Under the pieces are notes generated by a model, which was given only the letters and a program-made list of their open reading frames with translations, made no database searches and was not told the origin of the DNA. Positions 35,318-45,223 of a stretch of 64,000 bases of DNA are shown here, in pieces. Numbering within the stretch: the stretch's first letter is position 1; the number at the start of each line of letters is the position of its first letter. The DNA lies in assembly GCA_032158125.1 (NCBI GenBank), contig JASKOT010000005.1:682001-746000 (forward strand). The letters run 5' to 3'. A program made the translations under genes and the position numbers. The DNA comes from Papiliotrema nemorosa (Eukaryota > Basidiomycota > Tremellomycetes > Tremellales > Rhynchogastremaceae).

Positions 35318-35698
35318 TTACTCCTCACCGTCATTCTGATCCCGAGACACGCTCTCCTGTCCATCACCCCCCGCCGCAGTCGAGCAAGGCGCAGACGCCG
35401 AGATCTCATCTCGCTTTCTCGGCCACTGCTGAACGAACCCAAGTGCCTCCGCTTCCTTCACAGCGTCAGAAATGTCGATGATGTCTTTCTCGGAGGTCTC
35501 ATAGGGAGTCTTTGTCGTCTGCTTCATGCTACCGCCAAGGATCCAACAATGTGATCTTGTATCGTCCCGGTTCGAGACGCTGTTGTCTCTGATACCGTAC
35601 CAGGAGATCGACTCACCGCTGAGGGTGGAAAAGCCTCCAGTCTGGGGGAAGCTGGTGGGAAGCTCTGCACACGGGTCGTGAAGATCAGATCTGGACAT
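35318..35698 (-). CDS. Orphan small protein, WYG/WIL family member 1
   Basis: A single exon encodes 126 aa. I do not recognise a known domain. The central part ESISWYGIR, then CWIL, then DAVKEAEALGFVQQWPRKR is shared with the next two minus-strand genes. N- and C-terminal ends are Ser/Asp-rich and variable. No signal peptide or membrane segment. Soluble, probably intracellular. Coding status rests on paralogy with its neighbours rather than on a known family. Confidence 0.65.
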   Translation of the reverse strand: MSRSDLHDPCAELPTSFPQTGGFSTLSGESISWYGIRDNSVSNRDDTRSHCWILGGSMKQTTKTPYETSEKDIIDISDAVKEAEALGFVQQWPRKRDEISASAPCSTAAGGDGQESVSRDQNDGEE

Positions 35699-36337
35699 TT
35701 TCGTTTGGCTGGCAGCGATTGAGACAGTAAGAGTGAGCTGTCCAAAGTAAGAAACGACAGTGATGCTTGATATGACAGAACTTAGGGCCCCCGTCTGGTC
35801 TGCATACTTTCACATCGAAACGTAGCTTGTCTCACATCTGTCATTCCTGAGGTCATAGTCTTCTGACGGCGCCTTGGTGGTATGACTCGAGGGAACAAGG
35901 AGGGCCTAGCTAAAAGGAGGTCTCGCTGGAGCACCTCAAAAATTGCTGGCGACTCGCTTCTCCAGGTCTGAGCGAATGACAGCCTCACACGGAAGCACGG
36001 TATCCGGTCTGCACATGAGTAAAACTCGAAGAATTTTTCAGCCCCCCTTCGCTCACATGACGGGAGGAAATCGCCTACCCGCCATGCACTCGGGGACGAT
36101 CGTTGATTGAGGATTGTTTAAAGATCCATAGCACATCTTAGTCTAAAGAAATCCGACCCGAACATGATATAGCGCGTTATGTGACATGCTTTTACGGCGA
36201 CTGTATTGTTTTCGGAGCCCGTCAGGGTACGATGGAGACTGTATGCATGGATAACTCCACGATGTTGTAACTCCTAAAGACGTTGGAAGTCTCACAACAT
36301 GCCACATTATGGCGTGAATCAGCAGAACGCCCGTGTC
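35699..36337. other. Gap between orphan family members 1 and 2
   Basis: 639 bp; nothing recognised beyond the presumed promoter of member 1. Confidence 0.4.
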
Positions 36338-36718
36338 TCATGGCTGCGTCTGCTCCTTGCTGTCCTCAGTATCGCCACCAGCGACGGTGACCGAATCAGA
36401 AGATGGCATGGAGACTCCCGTTGATCGACGCCAAATCACTTTGTAGCCAGATTCTTCAGCCTCAGATATGGCCTCCTGAAGCGCCTCAAGTCCGGTATCG
36501 ATATACTCAAAATCTCTGTAGCCAGCGGCAAAGCTGGTAACCACTCTTTCATTGTCGAGGATCCATCTTTCTCCTTCACCTTTGCCATACCACACGATCC
36601 TGCTGCTCCAATGATCGAAGCCAGGTATGCTGGGGGGACCGCTCGCAGAAGCTTGCTGATTCGTCATTAGCGACCCGTTCTGAGAGCTATCATGATGTTT
36701 GCTGACAGAGTCCGACAT
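36338..36718 (-). CDS. Orphan small protein, WYG/WIL family member 2
   Basis: A single exon encodes 126 aa, the same length as member 1. The shared core reads SRIVWYGKG, ERWIL, then AISEAEESGYKVIWRR. The 5' end (Ser/Gln/Asn-rich) and 3' end (Ser/Asp/Glu-rich) are poorly conserved. A TATA-like element lies about 90 bp upstream. No known domain. Confidence 0.65.
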   Translation of the reverse strand: MSDSVSKHHDSSQNGSLMTNQQASASGPPSIPGFDHWSSRIVWYGKGEGERWILDNERVVTSFAAGYRDFEYIDTGLEALQEAISEAEESGYKVIWRRSTGVSMPSSDSVTVAGGDTEDSKEQTQP

Positions 36719-37171
36719 GGATCAATGATCTGGGGAAAGAGAAGACAGGAGTGTGTGTGTGATAGAGCAGACAGAAAGTGGACAAATAGCTAGGCACTCT
36801 GTGACCTTTATATGTAAATTTCTACCGGACCTGTCTGAAAGGAGCAGCCATGCTCATCGAAGCTGCGAGAATGTTGTTCGGGCCGACGCTAAACGGGCTA
36901 AACCGAGATGACCTTACTTATCCTTTATATTGTGGTAGAAGCCAGGACAAAGGATCGCGCTCGACGAAGTAACGCGCCTTCATCGTCCCCAACCGTTTCT
37001 GCAGAGGCCCTCGGACGTGCCCGGAACCATCCCGGTACACCGTGCGACTCCAGCTTGCAACTCACGGTGCGCTCCAGCTATCTGCATGCACCTCGCTCAT
37101 GTCTACGGCTCAATCAATGTACACATGTACCGCTCATCATTCGACCTACACCCGACCAGAGTGTCGACTCT
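36719..37171. other. Gap between orphan family members 2 and 3
   Basis: 453 bp with the promoter of member 2 and a short GT repeat near 36751. Nothing else seen. Confidence 0.4.
36807..36813 (-). promoter_or_regulatory. TATA-like box upstream of orphan member 2
   Basis: Minus strand ATATAAA about 90 bp before the start at 36718. Confidence 0.45.
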
Positions 37172-37561
37172 TCACTTGGCCACGGTCTGCCCTGTCTGAT
37201 CGCTTTCAGTCTTCCCCTGCTCACCGTCCGTGGCAACTCCAGAGGGGGTCTTGGAAGCCGAGCCGTCGTCCTGAGTTCGTCTCGACCACTGTTCCACGAA
37301 TCCACACTGTTCGGCCTCAGCTGTAGCGTATTCCACGTTTTGGAGGCATTGCAGTGTACTGTAACCGGGCCCCCGAAGAGTAAAGACAGTACCGTCCTGG
37401 AGTATCCAACGTTGCCAAACGGTTTTGACCTTGCCGGATCCTCGTGTACCATACCAACTGATTTCTCGTTGATCGTCTGTCTTCCAGGTCTCATCGGTCT
37501 CAGGTACGACAGTCGGATAGTTTGTCTCATCTTGGTCACGATCTTGGGAGGAGTCTGGCAT
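37172..37561 (-). CDS. Orphan small protein, WYG/WIL family member 3
   Basis: A single exon encodes 129 aa from the first ATG at 37561; a longer reading would need a non-ATG start. The shared core is REISWYGTR, QRWIL, then TAEAEQCGFVEQWSRR. The tail is Thr/Asp/Gln-rich. A TATA-like element (37634-37640, minus) is about 75 bp upstream. The 311-codon open frame on the opposite strand overlaps it and looks like a shadow, because only the minus frame is conserved among the three paralogues. Confidence 0.68.
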   Translation of the reverse strand: MPDSSQDRDQDETNYPTVVPETDETWKTDDQREISWYGTRGSGKVKTVWQRWILQDGTVFTLRGPGYSTLQCLQNVEYATAEAEQCGFVEQWSRRTQDDGSASKTPSGVATDGEQGKTESDQTGQTVAK

Positions 37562-38154
37562 GATCGATGGATGTTGAACAAGTCGAATGCGAAGCAGAGA
37601 AAGAGCGCAGAACAACCAGACTCATTTCCAACGATTTATAGCTCGTCTGCAGATATTATTTCTCCGAGTCGAAACATGCAGAACCTCATTGAAGCTCGAA
37701 TGGCCTTGACCAACCTTTTTAGCCGAGAATTTGTCAGAAAACTTCCATCAATGATTGTTCAAGCCCGTACACGTTACAATCGTCTGAACTCTCATATATC
37801 CCTTGAAAAGTCACCAGGAAGTATGTACACCGGCCTACTGTGAAAGGATGGGCGTGTGTGGGGATTCTTACATTTCCAATCATAGAATTCGATATGTAAG
37901 ATTGCCCTTCTGGAACAGCCGAGTCTCATGAACAGTCAGACCTTTCTAGCTGGAATTCACCAACTCAACCAAGACCGAAACCCCATGTGTGTGAACCTCC
38001 ATCAAAGCATCCGGCACGCGATCGACCTTCGACGAGTATATCGATCTCTCCGTGTACCTGCGGTCCTAAGAGTTCAGCGTCGTCCTGTATCTATAGTAGC
38101 TCCGGGGTGTACGAACGAAAGGCTGCTTGAACTCGGGACATGGACACTCCAGAC
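37562..38154. other. Gap upstream of orphan member 3
   Basis: 593 bp; contains the member 3 promoter and no recognised gene. A small 3' exon of the next gene could fall here (see that entry). Confidence 0.4.
37634..37640 (-). promoter_or_regulatory. TATA-like box upstream of orphan member 3
   Basis: Minus strand TATAAAT about 75 bp before the start at 37561. Confidence 0.45.
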
Positions 38155-39096
38155 TCACCGAGTTTGACTCTGCACACCCGCATCTGAACCTTCGTCATCC
38201 GTCAGCACTGCGATGATACGCCTCTGTTGTGGTAGCCTGCTAGGCTGCTCATGGCTTGGGGAACGATGCCCCACAAGATCTGTAGCACTGGTCAGAACTT
38301 CCACCGAGCTCCGTCTCTCCAGCGCAGGCGCACCAAGTCCTTCAATCCCCAGGCCATGTGTGCGTAAAGGAACGAACTGGCCGTGCGTATTTCGCGATGT
38401 CATGTATCCCTCCGCTCGAGCTATATTGGTCACGGAAGCGTTCCCGATGAGATTGTCGGCATCCAGTAGGGTGTTTTCGTAAAGTGTTTGTGGATCTACA
38501 GTGTCTGGCCATCGGATAAGGAGTTGGACTCGTCGATTTAGGTCCACGATGACCGAACGATCTGGGTGGATGGACACATGCGTCTCGTCTGTTCCTGTGC
38601 TATCGGGAGATCCGTCTATACTGCTGTTGATCTCCGTTGGGCAATGGAAGCTGCTGTTGACACCACCAGCAGGTGGCAGCATTGTTGATACAGCGCGGTG
38701 GAGACTGTTAGCTGAAGAATCAATTTCGATTTCGAGCGGTGATCCATCGAAGTGCAAATCTATGTCATTCGAGACTCGGGATCCTTGGTCAACCTCGCTG
38801 TGTAAGTGTTGCATCCCATTTGATGTATGAGAAGTGGGAGGCGTAGGTGCCGGAGCACGAAGAATCGGTAGACCGTCTGACCCTATCGCTATCGAGCTTG
38901 CTTGGGGCACTTCTTCTTGACCATCGAGAGTGACGAATGCAACGGATTCGAGATGATCGATTGCGGTCGAGGAGGAACCGGAGTGGCTATCGTCTGCGAA
39001 GAGCGAGAACTGCCCAGAATAAGTTGAATCCATACTGACTTGACTTCCGTCCTGTACAAGCGTTGGACTCGGCGAATCATGACGCTCAGATGCCAT
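38155..39096 (-). CDS. Hypothetical low-complexity protein
   Basis: One open exon of 313 aa from ATG at 39096. Composition is Ser/Asp/Glu/Pro-rich with no known domain. The most ordered-looking stretch is HVSIHPDRSVIVDLNRRVQL followed by LIRWPDTVDPQTL. The frame stops at 38155 directly on CG|GTGAGT, a strong donor, so the last coding exon may lie farther downstream and the true end is uncertain. The frame is also open upstream to 39417, but that part reads like untranslated sequence. Confidence 0.5.
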   Translation of the reverse strand: MASERHDSPSPTLVQDGSQVSMDSTYSGQFSLFADDSHSGSSSTAIDHLESVAFVTLDGQEEVPQASSIAIGSDGLPILRAPAPTPPTSHTSNGMQHLHSEVDQGSRVSNDIDLHFDGSPLEIEIDSSANSLHRAVSTMLPPAGGVNSSFHCPTEINSSIDGSPDSTGTDETHVSIHPDRSVIVDLNRRVQLLIRWPDTVDPQTLYENTLLDADNLIGNASVTNIARAEGYMTSRNTHGQFVPLRTHGLGIEGLGAPALERRSSVEVLTSATDLVGHRSPSHEQPSRLPQQRRIIAVLTDDEGSDAGVQSQTR

Positions 39097-39417
39097 TCGA
39101 GTATTTGTGGTCTTGAGAAGTACACTGAAATGATGTTGAACCAACTGGGATTGGTAATGCCATACGCTGCGAGCGTGAAGATGTAAGGCTTCGAGGAAGA
39201 CATTCATGAACTTTGATACTCGTCTGTGGGGATCATCTCGATTGCGTACTCGACAAGGACGAAACAGCGCCCTTTCCTTTGTACGACATCGGCCGACAGT
39301 CTGGATTCGGACACTTGAGCCAACCAAGTGGCCGCAACTCCGACCGACGAGACTCCAAAAGCATACTTGAATGCCATGAGAAAGGGTGCAGATCTCACTG
39401 TAGAGCTCCACGTGCAT
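39097..39417. other. Gap between hypothetical gene and F-box gene
   Basis: 321 bp; no feature recognised. Confidence 0.35.
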
Positions 39418-41705
39418 CTACCCATTGAATCCCCAAACTTTCATCATCTCCCCACCTGAACCACCCTTTTCGCTTTCTGGGATCCTCACAAGCCCCACTA
39501 TCCTTTCTTCGTCAAAAGCTATCTGGCGAATTGCAGGAGGTCGATCGTCCACCACATCAGGTGGACGAGGTAAGAAAAGAGTTCGAGCCGCATGTGAGAT
39601 GGACGCAGGGTGCGGCAAGCCCTCCCAGAATGCGTTTCTGGTTTCGCGGGAAATAGAAAAATCTGGCTCGGACTTTTCCACTTCCTCGTTTGCCTCTGGC
39701 ACAGAGCGGGGCATCCACCGTCTGCCGCCTGCTCGCACTTCAACGTAGCCGACCGTGCGGCCAGTCTTGGTTGCTGTATCATCCAAGTCTTCGTCGAGCT
39801 CCCACACCAATACTCGCCCATCTCGGCCGCCGGAAACGCACCTCCCAGCATTAAGCGATATTGAAGTCACGGCGGACGAGTGCGCCAAAAGCGTCTGAGC
39901 GTGCAGAATGGGCGAAGGGCGACTAGGCGGAGGCGACGGTGATGGGGTGGGCAGCGAGTACACCTGAATCTGATTGTCTTCCCCAGCCAGGACGCACCAC
40001 CGGCCGTCCGTGCCTACACCCACTGCCCGAGAGCCTTTCACTCCCACAATGGGCCTAACCTTGCGTGGCCAAATCTCATCTGCCTCGTCGGCTTCATCGC
40101 CTCTACCCACGTTGTAGCATTCACCCCTCCATACGTCGCCTGAAAAGCGTTGTAGGTCGATACCAAACTCCTGAACCGCGATGGTCCATGACGAGGGGTA
40201 GAGAGGGGAGCAGTAGGTTAAGGCCGCCCTGAAAGACGACAATTTGTGTTCTGTATCGTCTAGAGCTGGAAATAGTGAGAGAGCCGCAGGATGAAACGAG
40301 ACATCCGAGTGCATTGTCGATAAATGGCGAGGCTGATTGCCTTCGCCGGACGAGATCGCTATCGAGTATACTGACACGTGGAAGGAAAGGGTGCATGTGA
40401 GGAGTAAGGGGTAGTGCATGGTAGCCAGAACCACCGAATCTTCTTGCAGCGGGGCAAAGTGTGTGGACCGGCGACGAATCGATTTCGGTCGATTTTGAGC
40501 GGGATGTATAGATTCTCGGACCCAATGGAGACGATCGCCATCTAGCTTCACAACGAGGACGACAAATCCTCCTGATTGATAGAAAACAGCGATCCTGGCT
40601 GGCAAAGACTGGCCATTCGTGTGGAGATCTGTGACTTCGGACTGAGATACCGATTGATCGCCACATATCGCCGTGACATTGTCGGGTCGATGAGGTGATG
40701 ACCACCCGGGTGGAGGGGGGATGATTCCGAGTGGACTTGCTGCCTCTGCTGAAGATGATCGATGAACGGCGACGAGAGGAGATGTGGGGTTTGAGGTGAA
40801 GATGAAAGCTGGGAATAGAGCGATATGTTGCTCCGAGTACGGTGGAGATTGGCTCGAAGCCTCGGTTGCCTCTGAATCTTCTCTACCTCCAATCGAGCGG
40901 GTAGAAGGAGAAGGCGAAGGAGGTAATGAGATAGTAGCCTGCGAAGAAGCGTTTCCGTTCGACCTGGATGTGATCAGCCAGCGGTCTAGTATTGAGAATG
41001 GGTGACTAACCAATTGGTGCCCAGCCGCAACATCATCTTCCAGTCAACACCATCGTTCCTCACGCCATAGCCCACTTCATCTGCTTCCTCTCGACGATTC
41101 AACGGAAGTGCGATACCCTTGCCATCTGTCTTTGACACGAAAGTACCTCGAAAATCACCTGCCAAGGATGATGTAGAAGGCGATCTAGATGGAGACGGGG
41201 GAGGGAAAGCTCGAGAGGGTAGACGCGCAATAGGGCGTAGTTTGGTAGGTGTCGATGTACCACTATGACTGTCTTTGTAGATCAAGCGGGAATGATGCGG
41301 ATGAGGATACCGGGCTACATTAAGCGCTACACCATACCCATTATCGGGTGAGCTTACATAGATATAAACGCTTCCAGAGCTATCGATCAGCCATCAAACA
41401 TGGTTTGTGGTGACCTGGGAGCTCACCTGTTGATCTACAGACATGCGTGACCAATACTTGTTGACACCTTGTACCCGAGCTAGCTCGGTAGGCGGTAGAA
41501 ATGACAGTATGCGTAGGAATAGTTCCTGATATGCAAAGATGTCCCCGATGAGGTGATTCTGACCCTCGGTGACGGAGCGAGTAGACGATGACCGTGATTG
41601 TTGGGCTGCATCAGATGCAAAGTGATGCGCTGAGGTCCGCGTCCGGGTCGTAGGATGAGGGGCAGACGGGGAAGGTGAAGGGGATCGGGCACGCTTGGCG
41701 ACCAT
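39418..41705 (-). CDS. F-box protein with WD40-like C-terminal part
   Basis: Four exons: 41427..41705, 41358..41379 (22 nt), 41011..41314, 39418..40963 (introns 47, 43, 47 nt); 716 aa. After a basic start (MVAKRARSPSPS) an F-box spans about residues 50-105 (LFLRILSFLPPTELARVQGV, NKYWSRMS, then LWKRLYL). The short 22-nt exon completes the F-box helix. The last part has WD-repeat-like strands (LLAHSSAVTSISLNAGRCVS then GGRDGRVLVWEL; WCVLAGEDNQIQVYSL). F-box proteins bring substrates to SCF ubiquitin ligases through Skp1. The substrate is unknown. Confidence 0.8.
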
Positions 41706-42124
41706 GGCGTGGAGCTCGAGTTGTAGATCAGTCAAAGATAGGTGTAAAACTCCAAACGACGTCGTCCAAGCCCTGCGATCAGCGCTGAGGAGTCGAGAAT
41801 GCCTCCTAAGCGTTCCCAAGGAGGATTCGATCCGTGGTCATCTCGAGTGGACTTCTCGGATGGATCAGTATGCTTGCCACCCGGTCACGATCTCGGTCAT
41901 GACCGAGCGATCAGAGTGCCACAGTCTCCCACCCCCTCCTGGGTGAGCGGCGTTATCTCTTCCCTATGCTTCCCCTCCGAGTTATAATCCCGATGAGCGG
42001 AATGCTCCGCCTTTTGCTTTTGTGGGTGTGCGATCTGCTCCCTGTTGCCCAATCGTCGTAGAGCTCATTCGAATCTCACTCTATAGCCCTTCTCAACCTC
42101 CCTCTTCATCCCATTCCTCCCGTC
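41706..42124. promoter_or_regulatory. Shared upstream region of F-box and RIP1 genes
   Basis: 419 bp between divergent starts; pyrimidine-rich just before the RIP1 ATG. No other motif recognised. Confidence 0.45.
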
Positions 42125-43245
42125 ATGTCTCTCTCGGCTACCCGGGTCAACCTCCTCCCCACCGCTAGGATATTCGCTGGCAGTGCTCCCGCTGCCGGTC
42201 GATTGAACAGGAACCTCCCCCCGGCACATGATGATCACCACCACGATGCTTCCGGACCTCGAAGTGACGCTCCTTCTGCCTGGGCCTTCTCAGCGGGTCC
42301 AAGGGCTGCCGTTACCCGAATGAACAGTAGGTTCCCAACATCGCCATCTCCCCATCAGAGACCTATCTTGAGTCGTGGGATCTCAGACGGATACGCGACT
42401 TGAACATTGGATCCACACTTTACATTCCCATTGGCTCGAATTCCGAAAACATGTCATGCTAACATTATAGCCCCTCCCACCATCCTTCACCAGACTCGAC
42501 GATTCTCCACTTCCCCTCGATCCCTCTCCGGCGGTCCCGTCGTGGGCGGAGCTCTCCCTACCGCTGGCCGAAACCAAACAGCCACTATCATGCCCCACGA
42601 AGCTCGAGACTCCACCGGTGTCCCCGATTTCTCCGCTTACCGAAACAACGGAGAGAGCACGAGGACCCTGTCATACTTTATGGTCGGAACAATGGGTGTC
42701 CTTGCTGCCAGCGGTGCCAAGTCTGCCGTCAGCGATATCCTCTCCAACATGGCTGCTTCGGCGGATGTCTTGGCTTTGGCAAAGATCGAGGTTGAGATGG
42801 GTGCCATCCCAGAGGGTCAGTCATAACTGTACATGCTTTGTGCAAGGCTGACTTGACAGGAAAGAACTTGATCGTTAAATGGCGAGGAAAGCCAGTGTTC
42901 ATCCGACACAGAACTGCCGATGAGATTGACGAGGCCAATGCCGTCGACGTCAAGTCGTTGCGAGACCCCGAAGCCGACTCTGACCGAGCAAAGCGACCAG
43001 AGTGGCTCGTCATGTTGGGTGTCTGGTATGTCATATGTTTTCACCTTGCACTCATGCTGATGAAGAGCACGCACTTGGGTTGTGTCCCCATTGGAGAGGC
43101 AGGAGATTACGGAGGATGGTTCTGTCCTTGCCACGGTTCGCACTACGATATCTCGGGCCGAATTCGACGTGGACCTGCTCCTCTCAACTTGGAGATTCCA
43201 GAGTACGACTTCAACGACGAGGAGAACAAGCTTGTCATTGGTTAG
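42125..43245 (+). CDS. RIP1: Rieske iron-sulfur protein of cytochrome bc1 complex
   Basis: Four exons: 42125..42326, 42471..42815, 42860..43025, 43068..43245 (introns 144, 44, 42 nt); 296 aa. A long mitochondrial presequence with RRFSTSPR near its end is followed by a transmembrane helix ([18 protein letters not shown]). The Rieske domain ends in CTHLGC (238-243) and CPCHGSHYD (257-265); Cys238, His240, Cys257 and His260 are the cluster ligands and Cys243/Cys259 the disulfide. It carries electrons from ubiquinol to cytochrome c1 in complex III. All key residues are present. Confidence 0.96.
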
Positions 43246-43730
43246 ACGTGACGATTACAGGATGGACTGGAGGGAGTAGTAAAAGGCGACGAGGAAATCC
43301 TGGTCTTGTTTACCTTTAAACATGCGCATGCAGCTCAGCTGTTAGACTCACATTGTCGCCAAATTGAGGGCCGGTTTTTGACACAAGTGACTTTGCTGAT
43401 GAGTTGCCTTGCGACGGGAATCGCCATCACCGAGATGTTTTCAAGACGGCTTCAACCCATACGATTATAGCCTTTATGAGTAAGGCTGATGCTGGAAATA
43501 TGCTCTCAGATTCATTTTGCGCTGTGTTTGGTCATTTCATGCTATGTGATGATGCTATGGAACCGATGCAAGCGAATGAGATGTCCGATGACTCTTGATA
43601 TGTATGCACCGCTCCGCCATTCCACACCAATGCACCTGATCATCACTTGATGCCCTTACCCATCCGCTTCGCTCCTACTGCTGCGGCTATTCCTTCGTCC
43701 AACCAGCAATCCCGGTCGTTTCTTTATTCG
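43246..43730. other. Gap between convergent genes
   Basis: 485 bp holding both 3' UTRs. No gene seen. Confidence 0.4.
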
Positions 43731-44791
43731 TTATATGACAATCTTATCCCCCGTATCCCTGATCAACTCGTCCTTGATCTGTGTCGCCTTTTCAACCAAG
43801 ATAGGATCGCCGAGCTGACTAGCCAAATGCGGCAGGATCATCAAGTGGAAAGCGCGATGTGCTGCCGGAGATCCAAACTCCTGGTACACAGCACCTAGGA
43901 TCGCTTCTACCGCCATTCCATTATACGTCAAATGTCCTCCAGTCTTCACCATCAGCCCCCGCACTCGGGTCTTTGGGGACGTGGTCACTTACAGGATTAC
44001 CGTCCGACCTGACTTTTCCATTCAATTTCCATTTAGGCGCAACGTTCATCCCAATATTCTTCACATGTGCCAACTCTTGTAACCTCTTTGCCAGCGTTTT
44101 ACTCTTTGTAATCTTCATCTCCTTTATCGGTACGCCCGAAACTGCCACTGCGGCGTGTAAGAACATTGCCAAGTACGCTTCGAAAGCTCTTCGACCTATA
44201 AAGCTCAATCTGGCATTATGCGATGATCCGCCGACCGTCTGTTCATTTTCCTTTTCTTGAGGGGTCATTGGTGGATCGAGGTGTTGGGAATGTTTGGGTA
44301 AAGACACAAATCGGTATGATTTATGCGTGAGTATTTGGAGGGCTAATTTCGGGGAGAATTGATGTGTGGATGGGAGATGTAAGAGGTCCGAGAGGAATTG
44401 CTGAGCTTGTTGAGCAGTGAGAGTTGACGTGCCACGGGTAGAACGAGGGGGAGGGGTAGAGGAATTACGTGATCGAGAGGAGGATGTCGGGCTCGAACGG
44501 CCAGCTGTAGATGAGGAAGAGCTGGGTATGGAGTCGATGATGGGTTGTTGGGATGTAGAAGCGGTAGGAGGCGGGAGCTGATCGGTGACATAGGTTCGTG
44601 ATATTTCTATGAAAATTATCAGTAAAGCTACCACTGGAGTCACGCGAGAATACATCGGACAACTCACGAGGACACTGAACAGCGGTAGCAGGTCGAGCAG
44701 GCAGATTCACTGCTTGAGATGTCCTCCGACTGGCCCTTAGTCCCGTACGAAGAGCCATGCTCGCTGATGAAGAGGAAGAAGCGAAAGACAT
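43731..44791 (-). CDS. Mitochondrial ribosomal protein with RNase III fold (mL57/Mrpl15-like)
   Basis: Three exons: 44668..44791, 43993..44606, 43731..43943 (introns 61 and 49 nt); 316 aa. The N-terminus is Ser/Arg/Ala-rich without acids, like a mitochondrial presequence. An RNase III-like helical core follows (LALQILTHKSYRF, ARLSFIGRRAFEAYLAMFLH, then TYNGMAVEAILGAVYQEFGS). Catalytic acids of true RNase III are not kept (for example GRR in place of GDA), which fits a structural mitoribosome protein. No dsRNA-binding domain follows, so it resembles yeast Mrpl15 (mL57) rather than Mrpl3 (mL44). Confidence 0.78.
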
Positions 44792-45223
44792 TGTGAAGTG
44801 TCGGCAATGAGTCGTATTTTTGAGCGACTGAGAGGGCCTTTCTCCTGCACGATGACGAGAATGATCCGTTCACTGCCGTCCACGTCTCTCGCTAATCGCA
44901 GCCTAGTCGCCAAGTCGTTTGGATTGGTGAAAGTAGGCCACTGTCGCTGCAGTGATTTCCAGTCGTTGGGTGGACTTCAGAAATCTCGAAAACGGACTGA
45001 AACCCGCCCGCCAACTGATCGGAAATTCGCAATTCCCACAATGTGGCACTCGGACCCTCAACTTCTTCCACCCAAGATCCTGCTTCATCCCATGCATGCA
45101 TAGGCTCGTGATAATGCGTAAGGCGTGGAAAGTATAAACACATAGGGAGAGAGTCATATGACAATGCTAGAAATCGTATGCGAAAAGAAGCCGAGTCTGC
45201 TGCAATATTGGGGTTTCCCCTCG
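44792..45223. other. Upstream region of the mL57-like gene
   Basis: 432 bp with the promoter of the mL57-like gene and the 3' flank of the MAPKK gene. Nothing else recognised. Confidence 0.4.

Noticed and set aside
36908..37843. 311-codon plus-strand open frame
   Set aside because: It lies opposite orphan family member 3; only the minus-strand frame is conserved among the three paralogues.
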